Source: Actinomycetes bacterium
GTDB taxonomy: Bacteria > Actinomycetota > Actinomycetes > Propionibacteriales > Propionibacteriaceae
Length of the DNA stretch: 10,360 bases
Assembly: GCA_023419175.1 (NCBI GenBank)
Contig: JAEZYG010000063.1
Location: forward strand, 1-10,360
Direction of reading: 5' to 3'
Every line of letters starts with the position of its first letter. The stretch's first letter is position 1. Under the pieces are notes generated by a model. That model worked only from the letters and a program-made list of their open reading frames with translations, was not told the DNA's origin and ran no database searches. Below, piece by piece: positions 1 to 5,214 of the stretch. A program made the position numbers and the translations under genes.

Positions 1-1
1 T

Positions 2-934
2 CGTCTTGATCAATTTGCCGTCCTTGAAGTCGATGAGCAAGTCGTAGCGGATATGATCCGCCTTTCAGATGTCGAGGTGGCGATCTTGCTCAATTTCAGC
101 CGAGACCAACTTGATCGCCATCACGAGATCAACGCTTTGGGACGTAAGTGGCGTCAGGCCTTCCTCGACACAGCCAAAAATCCGACTGTTGTCGCCAATG
201 CGGCAGATCCTCTTATCGTATGGGCTGCCCTTGGAGCCGATAAGGTGATCTGGATGGATTTGGGTATGCCTCGCACCCAAGATGCCTCCCTATGCCCCGA
301 ATGCGGATCGGTTTTGAGATATGACGAGAATTCTTCATGGGATTGTCCTGGATGCGATCTCAGCCAGCCGAAAGCTCACTATGTGCTGCGCGAGGACATC
401 ATTACCGATTCTTCTGCCCACTATCGTCTTGATTTAAACGTTCCTGGACGCTTCAATCGAGCCAATGCTGCCTGCGCTTTCGCTGCCGCGATCGAGATGG
501 GATGTCGACCCGATGATGCCTTGCGAGCTATGTCGGAAGTGAACGCTCCCGCTGGACGTTTTGCGATCGCCTCCATAGGCTCAGCTCAAGCTCGTTTGAT
601 CTTGGCGAAAAATCCTGCTGGATGGGCTGAATCGTTGATGGTGATGTCATCCGATCCAGTCATTCTCGCCATCGATTCCGCGATCGCTGATGGAACCGAT
701 GTGAGTTGGTTATGGGATGTTCCCTATGAACAGTTGCGCGGACGCCATGTGATCGCCACCGGTCCTCGAGCGGTTGATTTGGCGGTTCGTCTGTCCTATG
801 CAGAGGTTGATGTTGAGGTAGTCGATTCCTATGAGGAGGTTTTCAACCGACCTTTTGAATCGACTGTGGATGTTTTAGCCACCTATTCAGCTTTCCTCAC
901 CTTATGCCGTCTTGGAGGAGTGAATTTGTCATGA
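2..934 (+). CDS. murT: MurT, Mur-ligase-like subunit of lipid II isoglutaminyl synthase (5' end missing)
   Basis: The MurT/GatD complex amidates the alpha-carboxyl of D-Glu in the lipid II stem peptide to D-isoglutamine on the cytoplasmic face; MurT activates the substrate with ATP. The frame is open to the window edge (about 310 visible residues, starting RLDQFAVLEVDEQVV), so the first ATG at 53 is internal and the N-terminal P-loop part is missing. Seen: the Mur-ligase motif LNFSRDQLDRHHE, VVANAADPL, a four-Cys zinc-ribbon insertion (CPEC...CPGC, visible residues about 98-118) typical of MurT rather than other Mur ligases, NRANAACAFAAA, and a C-terminal DUF1727 region with DGTDVSWLWD and ATYSAFLTL. 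The stop overlaps the gatD start (ATGA), which implies translational coupling. The murT-gatD order is the usual one in Gram-positive bacteria. Identification is firm; only the 5' boundary is unknown. Confidence 0.96.
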   Translation, partial: RLDQFAVLEVDEQVVADMIRLSDVEVAILLNFSRDQLDRHHEINALGRKWRQAFLDTAKNPTVVANAADPLIVWAALGADKVIWMDLGMPRTQDASLCPECGSVLRYDENSSWDCPGCDLSQPKAHYVLREDIITDSSAHYRLDLNVPGRFNRANAACAFAAAIEMGCRPDDALRAMSEVNAPAGRFAIASIGSAQARLILAKNPAGWAESLMVMSSDPVILAIDSAIADGTDVSWLWDVPYEQLRGRHVIATGPRAVDLAVRLSYAEVDVEVVDSYEEVFNRPFESTVDVLATYSAFLTLCRLGGVNLS

Positions 935-1680
935 CTCATAAGATCGTCGTTCTCTATCAATCCTTGCTCGGTATTTACGGGGATCGAGGCAATGCGATGG
1001 TTCTCACTCAACGTCTGCGCTGGAGAGGTGAAGATGCCACGATTGTCGATGTTGAGCCAGGAGAAACGATTCCTTCTGATGGATTAATCTATCTTCTTGG
1101 TGGCGGAGAGGATCAGGCTCAAATCGCAGCTGTGAAGGAATTACATGGCCAAGATGGTCTTCGTAACGCTCTCGATCGCGGAGCTGTCCTCTTGGCGATT
1201 TGTGCTGGCTACCAGCTATGTGGACACAGTTTTACCGTCGGTGGAAACGATGAGATATGCCGTGGGCTTGGCCTTCTCGATGTTGAGACACGCCGGGGTG
1301 CTCAACGGGCTGTAGGCGAGATCCTTTCCACCTGGACAGATCCTCACGGTATCGATCGTGCCATCTCGGGATTTGAAAATCATGGAGGATTTACCTATCT
1401 GGGAAGCGACGCTCAACCGTTGATGAAAGTCGATATCGGAGTAGGAAACGGTGAAGATGGCTATGACGGAGCCATCCACGGACGAGTCATCGGCCTCTAC
1501 CCTCACGGCCCTCTTCTCCCCCGCAATCCCATCTTTGCCGATTATCTACTGGAATTGGCTTTAGAACGTCCCTTAGAGGCTGTGAACCATCCCGAGGTGG
1601 AAGATTATCACCGCATCTTGAGAAAACAGCGTCTCCATATCGCACGGACGACGAAGAATCGCGCAGAACAGACTCGATAA
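931..1680 (+). CDS. gatD: GatD, glutamine amidotransferase subunit of lipid II isoglutaminyl synthase
   Basis: GatD is a class I (CobB/CobQ-like) glutaminase that releases ammonia from glutamine and passes it to MurT for amidation of lipid II. The 249-residue length is normal for the family. Seen: N-terminal YQSLLGIYGDRGNAMVL, an oxyanion-type glycine run LLGGGEDQ (55-62), the nucleophile in ICAGYQLCG (Cys91), FENHGG (148-153), and the catalytic His in YPHGPLLPRNP (His192). Arg126 in QRAVGEI may be the glutamine-binding Arg described in GatD, by position only. I chose the ATG at 931 over an in-frame ATG at 904: GGAGGAG at 914-920 lies 10 bases upstream, and the ATGA overlap with murT is typical for this pair. 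The 904 start would add nine residues with no good ribosome binding site. The last 20 or so residues are basic and probably poorly ordered. Confidence 0.96.
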   Translation: MTHKIVVLYQSLLGIYGDRGNAMVLTQRLRWRGEDATIVDVEPGETIPSDGLIYLLGGGEDQAQIAAVKELHGQDGLRNALDRGAVLLAICAGYQLCGHSFTVGGNDEICRGLGLLDVETRRGAQRAVGEILSTWTDPHGIDRAISGFENHGGFTYLGSDAQPLMKVDIGVGNGEDGYDGAIHGRVIGLYPHGPLLPRNPIFADYLLELALERPLEAVNHPEVEDYHRILRKQRLHIARTTKNRAEQTR

Positions 1681-1686
1681 ATAGGC

Positions 1687-1728
1687 GACTCATCTTCCTA
1701 TCTATCATGAACCATAGGAAGATGAGTC
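1687..1728 (+). terminator. Stem-loop after gatD, probable terminator
   Basis: GACTCATCTTCCTAT (1687-1701) and its exact reverse complement (1714-1728) form a perfect 15-bp stem with a 12-base loop, starting 7 bases after the gatD stop. No T-run follows on the + strand, so this is either an actinobacterial-type terminator lacking a U-tract or an RNA 3'-end stabiliser. The position makes it the likely end of the murT-gatD transcript. Confidence 0.7.
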
Positions 1729-2011
1729 ACTAGTCGCACTCGTCAGATCAAGAAGATCACATCGAAAGCTTCAGAGGAATATTCTTCACCACATATATCT
1801 GAGCCAACATTAAAAGAAATCCATTCTCAACAAATAGGGGATTTGATTACCATTATCATATCCATTTCCAATTAATTTAGGATTTAATAAATTGAGATCC
1901 ACTATCATGTTGCTTTCCATAAAAAAGCATGTAATTCTGGAGTTAAGAAAAGAGGGAATAAAGGTTTTGAAATTGATTTTCAAAACCATGTAATAAATGA
2001 AGGAGTGCATT
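1729..2011. other. AT-rich intergenic region upstream of the His-rich gene
   Basis: This stretch between the gatD stem-loop and the start of the His-rich gene is clearly richer in A and T than the flanking genes and holds no convincing coding frame or RNA gene. Its one strong element is the palindrome at 1963-1987. A weaker palindromic element lies at 1844-1858. I could not place -35 and -10 boxes with confidence: TTGAAA at 1967-1972 with TAATAA at 1991-1996 has acceptable spacing, but transcription would then begin within the ribosome binding site. The real promoter is probably further upstream, with the operator in the 5' untranslated region or over the -10 box. Confidence 0.6.
1963..1987. 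promoter_or_regulatory. Zur-box-like operator of the His-rich gene
   Basis: GGTTTTGAAA (1963-1972) and TTTCAAAACC (1978-1987) are exact inverted repeats around the 5-base centre TTGAT. The core, TGAAATTGATTTTCA, differs at one position from TGAAAATGATTTTCA, the form I recall for Zur (zinc-sensing Fur-family repressor) sites in mycobacteria, corynebacteria and streptomycetes. It ends 12 bases before the AAGGAG ribosome binding site of a gene for a histidine-rich protein, which fits zinc-dependent repression. Another Fur-family regulator is possible. The palindrome is observed; the assignment to Zur is inference. Confidence 0.75.
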
Positions 2012-2314
2012 ATGTGCGCAGAACATCTCCCCGCTGAAGATCACGCTGGCCACACCCACGGAACCGATTGCGGACATCCGGCTATCCAGCGCGACGATCA
2101 TACCGATTATCTGCATAACGGCCACCTCCACCATGCAGACGGCGACCACTATGACGAGCATCTTGTCAAGGATCACGTTGTAGCAGAAGATCATGCCGGC
2201 CACACCCACGGAACCGATTGTGGGCACGAAGCTGTCGAGCATGACGGTCACACCGATTATCTGCACGATGGTCATCTTCACCACGCAGACGGCGACCACT
2301 ACGACGAACACTGA
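2012..2314 (+). CDS. Histidine-rich small protein, duplicated 50-residue unit, probable zinc-binding protein
   Basis: A 100-residue protein with 25 His, 3 Cys and many Asp/Glu, with no signal peptide or membrane segment. It consists of two 50-residue units (1-50 and 51-100). Each has an 8-residue lead (MCAEHLPA or LVKDHVVA) and a 42-residue core running from EDHAGHTHGTDCGH to DGDHYDEH; the cores share 36 of 42 residues. Patterns such as HTDYLHxGHLHHADGDHYDEH resemble small His-rich proteins I recall from many actinobacteria and proteobacteria, whose function is unsettled as far as I know. Multiple HxH and CGH groups suggest Zn(II) or similar metal binding in the cytoplasm: storage, buffering or delivery. 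I chose the ATG at 2012, with AAGGAG at 2000-2005 six bases upstream; the in-frame ATG at 1997 would put that site inside the gene. The Zur-like operator upstream and terminator downstream suggest a single-gene, zinc-regulated unit. No enzyme motif is seen. Confidence 0.85.
   Translation: MCAEHLPAEDHAGHTHGTDCGHPAIQRDDHTDYLHNGHLHHADGDHYDEHLVKDHVVAEDHAGHTHGTDCGHEAVEHDGHTDYLHDGHLHHADGDHYDEH
2036..2311 (+). repeat. Direct repeat within the His-rich gene (two 126-base copies, 150-base period)
   Basis: Copies lie at 2036-2161 and 2186-2311. By hand alignment they match at 102 of 126 bases. Of 20 codons that differ, 14 are synonymous, so the protein repeat has been kept while the DNA drifted. The duplication therefore looks old and selected rather than a fresh slippage event. 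Confidence 0.9.
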
Positions 2315-2332
2315 TCTGCGATCAGCACTTTC

Positions 2333-2363
2333 ATGGGTCTGTGGCGTTAAGCCACAGACCCAT
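2333..2363 (+). terminator. Rho-independent-type terminator of the His-rich gene
   Basis: ATGGGTCTGTGGC (2333-2345) and GCCACAGACCCAT (2351-2363) form a perfect 13-bp GC-rich stem with a GTTAA loop, 18 bases after the stop codon. TTCTTAT and then GGGTTTT follow, a weak T-rich tail. It also separates this gene from the convergent sortase gene. Confidence 0.85.
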
Positions 2364-2589
2364 TCTTATCGGGTTTTAATTGTCCTTTCATAGGATCACA
2401 GATTTCTAGACCGTGCCAGGAGAATAGCTTTCAAAATGACAGCATTTCAAGAATGCAGATCGTCTCTATAGACAACCTTTTAAAATATCTTCTCATAGCG
2501 CACAGAACAGATGAAAGAAAAAGGCATGAGCGATCTCTATATCTGTCATAAATATCCACCTATATGAGAACTTATCTAAGTCGAGAAGT

Positions 2590-3489
2590 TTAAGAAGGAA
2601 TACTTCTCTCCTCTTCTATACCACTCCTTTTAGGTGAAGCGGAAGGTTTTTCCTTTGCCCGTCTGCGAAAAAGGGTCACGATAAAGGCAATAATTAACAC
2701 GATGATGACTGCCACCGATCCAGCCATCCACGGACGAAAGATCGTGGGTTGATGATCGCTCTTGGCATCATCGACATCAGGATCATAGGGAGCTCTTTCA
2801 GCGTGGACGAGAAGCCTGTGAGTATTGATGCCATAGGGGGTGCAGGTGATAAGAGTGATGAGATCTTTTCCTTCGACGGGTAAGAGGGAATCCGTCTGGG
2901 TTGGGATCACAACGTCGGTAGTGGTAACCACATATTTCAATTTCTGACCAGCGACGAGAAGATAGATCTCATCCCCTTGTCGCAATTTGGGAAGATTGTC
3001 GAACATGGTGGCATTCGATAATCCCGAATGTCCTGTTAAGACGGCATGGGTTCCTTCCCCACCAACAGGAAGAGAGGAACCAAAAAGATGACCGATCCCT
3101 TTTTGTAATTCCTCTTCATAAGTACCGTGATAGATCGGCAAAGATACGTCAATAGACGGTATTTTCACCGAGCCGATCATATGATCGCTGTAATTCAAAT
3201 AGGACAGATATTCGCGATAGAGCTGGGTATTAGGGGCGACTCTTTGGAGAAAGGGATCGAGAATAGGCCCTGAATGAAGTTGGAGATTATATCGACGTGC
3301 ATTGTCGATATCTTGGGCATTGCGAGCTGGATCGTGCGATTGCATCAGCTTCTCGTTCTCAATAACCGCTTGACGCTGAGAAGCATTCATAATCAAGGTG
3401 GCTGCGATGGGATATGCCATGATCGTAATCCCTGCGAGTAAAAGCAGGACGGCGATCACGCGTCCGATCCGACCTTTCGTCACCTGCAT
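2590..3489 (-). CDS. srtC: Class C (pilin-polymerising) sortase
   Basis: A membrane transpeptidase that cleaves the pilin LPxTG signal after Thr and joins it to the pilin-motif Lys of the next subunit. 299 residues, usual for class C. Seen in order: an N-terminal membrane segment (about 10-33); the class C lid motif Asp78-Pro79-Phe80 in GPILDPF, which occupies the active site in known class C enzymes; catalytic His154 in VLTGHSGL; catalytic Cys216 in TLITCTPYG; catalytic Arg225 in NTHRLLVHAER; and a second membrane segment (about 255-274) followed by RRR, the C-terminal anchor of class C. The ATG at 3489 is supported by GGAGGTGA (3497-3504), seven bases upstream. It is the last gene of the pilus operon, 96 bases after the pilin stop. 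Closest model by layout: SrtC1/SrtC2 of Actinomyces fimbriae. The gene symbol denotes the class, not a proven ortholog. Confidence 0.95.
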   Translation of the reverse strand: MQVTKGRIGRVIAVLLLLAGITIMAYPIAATLIMNASQRQAVIENEKLMQSHDPARNAQDIDNARRYNLQLHSGPILDPFLQRVAPNTQLYREYLSYLNYSDHMIGSVKIPSIDVSLPIYHGTYEEELQKGIGHLFGSSLPVGGEGTHAVLTGHSGLSNATMFDNLPKLRQGDEIYLLVAGQKLKYVVTTTDVVIPTQTDSLLPVEGKDLITLITCTPYGINTHRLLVHAERAPYDPDVDDAKSDHQPTIFRPWMAGSVAVIIVLIIAFIVTLFRRRAKEKPSASPKRSGIEEERSIPS

Positions 3490-3525
3490 TGCCCTGTCAC
3501 CTCCACAATGAATTCACACGATGCA

Positions 3526-3553
3526 AAGAGGTGGAGGAATTCCTCCACCTCTT
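3526..3553 (-). promoter_or_regulatory. Perfect 28-bp palindrome between pilin and sortase genes
   Basis: AAGAGGTGGAGGAA (3526-3539) is followed at once by its exact reverse complement (3540-3553). In the mRNA this gives a 12-bp stem with an AATT loop, 32 bases after the pilin stop and 21 bases before the sortase ribosome binding site. No T-run follows in the direction of transcription, so full termination is unlikely. A leaky attenuator or 3'-end stabiliser that keeps pilin in excess over sortase is a reasonable inference. The stem carries the same GTGGAGG heptamer as the sortase ribosome binding site. Confidence 0.6.
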
Positions 3554-3585
3554 CACGTCAGGCTATGAGAATATCTCTTCTAAGA

Positions 3586-5166
3586 TCATGCCTTCTTGAA
3601 AGAACGCATGGCGATCAATACACCGCCAGCGGCAAGAAGGAGACCACCGATAGAGGCAGCCGCCAAACCAGCAGCACCGGTGACGGGAAGCTCAAAGCCG
3701 CCGTTCTTCGGTACGTTGACGACCTCTTGAGACAATTCCACGACTGCAGCGGGGCTGGCAGGATCGTCTCCAGCGGAGGTGAGCTTCACACGGACGGGCT
3801 CAACGAGCAACTCATATCCCTCGGGAGCCTTGGTCTCGACCAAGCACAACTCCTTTTGATCCTGTTGAGGTACCGCATCGCCATTGGCGTAATTGGAAAT
3901 CTGAATACCGTCGAAGACAGCCTCACCCGTGGTTTCTTGAGTGGTGATCTCCCAATCCTGGCTGGGATCAGCAGGATCTTTATAGAAATCGCCCGCATCG
4001 CACTGCTTGATCTTGAAGATGGCGCCAGCCAACTTCTGATCCGCCTTATTCTTCTTGACAACCTTCACCTTGCCATAGACCGACTTCACAGGGTTGGACG
4101 GAACGTTGGTATCGGGGATCGGGGGAAGGCCAGGAGCCGGAGGCTCTTTGGGGTTTGGAGGATTGGGGCTCTTGGGATCTTCGCCACCTTCGTGACCGGG
4201 ATTCCAGGTCAGATTCGCGGTATTTTTTAACACACCGTTATCATTGGCGGTGACATTGGCAGCGATCTTGACGGTATAGGTCACGGTCACGCTGGGGATG
4301 CGATCGGGGCTATAGACGAGTTTCTTCAAACCAGCCCAGGTGAAGGTCACCTCCGTGCCGTCGATCTCATAGTCACCTGCACCAAGTTCACCTCTCGTAT
4401 TCGTTCCAGTGACAACGACAGGATTATCTCCTTCAAGGGTTACACCCTGAGGAAGAGTATCGGAGATGATGAACTTGGCGGGAACATTGCCTTCCTTCAA
4501 AGCGGGGACGGGAGCGGTCACGCTATAGGTGATCGTCTGTCCGGCATAGGAACCCTGGTCGGCAACGGTCTTGGTCACCTTGGACGTCGAGTTCTTCGGA
4601 TAGAGATAGATGTCATACATCCAACTATCGCGATCCTGAGGATCGGTCATGGGGATGGTGACGACAAAAGGAGTGGCAGGGGTCACAGCTGCCTTTTCCT
4701 GATTATCGGTGTACTTCGCATCGGGGCTTGCCAACTCGGTGATCAGATAGGCGCCGATCTCCAAGCCGGTGCAGTCGATCTTGCCTTGATTGTTGGTGGT
4801 CTGCTCAGCAGCTGCGCATGTACCCTGAGCTGCTGTCAGCTTATCGGCTCCAACACCGCTGGTCTTATACTCTTCCAGTTTCTGCCATCCGGCATTGGTC
4901 TTCAGATCCACATCGGTGATCTTTTGAACCTTAAATTTCACATCTTGCAATGTGCGCTGTGAGGGGGCAGGATCGGCCTGCTTGCCCGTCGCCGGAGCGG
5001 TGCGACCATCGTTCTCATGCTTGACGATGTGAATTGAACCCGTCTTCGGAGCATTCGGGTCACTTGGGTTCACATCGGCGAAAGCGCCAGGGGTGAACGC
5101 CGCCAGCGCAAGGCTGGAGACAGCAAGTGCGGCGCCAACGCGTCCACACATCTGCTTTGCTGACAT
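3586..5166 (-). CDS. Major pilin subunit, LPXTG-anchored (FimA/SpaA type)
   Basis: The shaft subunit of a sortase-assembled pilus, exported by Sec and polymerised covalently. 526 residues from the chosen start, close to Actinomyces FimA/FimP. Seen: a signal peptide with likely cleavage AFA|DV (after residue 30); an N-terminal domain with a Cys117/Cys132 pair; the pilin motif WMYDIYLYPKN with acceptor Lys191; a middle Ig-like domain from STSKVTKTV to LKNTANLTW, whose Lys and Asn suit an isopeptide bond; a Pro-rich linker (about 330-360); a CNA-B-type domain with the E box LVETKAPEGYELL (Glu444), Asn in EVVNVPKNG, and a probable Cys389/Cys441 disulfide; then LPVTG (493-497), a hydrophobic segment and the tail RSFKKA. 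Two ATG codons abut; AAGGAG (5172-5177) is 5 bases from the second (5166) but only 2 from the first (5169), so I prefer 5166. It lies 48 bases downstream of the large surface-protein gene. Confidence 0.95.
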   Translation of the reverse strand: MSAKQMCGRVGAALAVSSLALAAFTPGAFADVNPSDPNAPKTGSIHIVKHENDGRTAPATGKQADPAPSQRTLQDVKFKVQKITDVDLKTNAGWQKLEEYKTSGVGADKLTAAQGTCAAAEQTTNNQGKIDCTGLEIGAYLITELASPDAKYTDNQEKAAVTPATPFVVTIPMTDPQDRDSWMYDIYLYPKNSTSKVTKTVADQGSYAGQTITYSVTAPVPALKEGNVPAKFIISDTLPQGVTLEGDNPVVVTGTNTRGELGAGDYEIDGTEVTFTWAGLKKLVYSPDRIPSVTVTYTVKIAANVTANDNGVLKNTANLTWNPGHEGGEDPKSPNPPNPKEPPAPGLPPIPDTNVPSNPVKSVYGKVKVVKKNKADQKLAGAIFKIKQCDAGDFYKDPADPSQDWEITTQETTGEAVFDGIQISNYANGDAVPQQDQKELCLVETKAPEGYELLVEPVRVKLTSAGDDPASPAAVVELSQEVVNVPKNGGFELPVTGAAGLAAASIGGLLLAAGGVLIAMRSFKKA

Positions 5167-5214
5167 CATTTCTCCTTTTCTTTTCTTGTGCGTCAGTATC
5201 GAATTCAGTTCTCT

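Noticed and set aside
1907..1931. CATG..GCTTT / AAAGC.ATG imperfect hairpin upstream of the His-rich gene
   Set aside because: A short bulged stem in AT-rich DNA, within what chance would produce; no position or conservation argument supports it.
1740..1960. A possible tRNA, small RNA or remnant gene in the AT-rich intergenic region
   Set aside because: No cloverleaf, conserved tRNA arms or coding signal visible; the frames present are short and lack recognisable content.
1943..2311. A 122-codon minus-strand frame opposite the His-rich gene, rich in Val, Met and Ile, resembling a membrane protein
   Set aside because: His and Asp codons (CAC, CAT, GAC, GAT) read in antisense as Val, Met, Ile and related residues, so the hydrophobicity is a by-product of the His-rich gene. 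It has no independent support.
2036..2311. Direct repeats as a CRISPR array
   Set aside because: Only two 126-base units within one coding frame, with no short regular spacers.
2583..2608. GAGAAGT...ACTTCTC inverted repeat at the sortase stop, as a terminator
   Set aside because: Only 7 bp, AT-rich, and overlapping the end of the coding sequence; too weak to call. No convincing terminator for the pilus operon was found.
3508..4230. A 240-codon open frame on the + strand opposite the pilin gene
   Set aside because: It lies fully antisense to a pilin with clear motifs, its product shows no recognisable domain, and similar long antisense frames occur opposite the adhesin gene. This is a codon-bias shadow.
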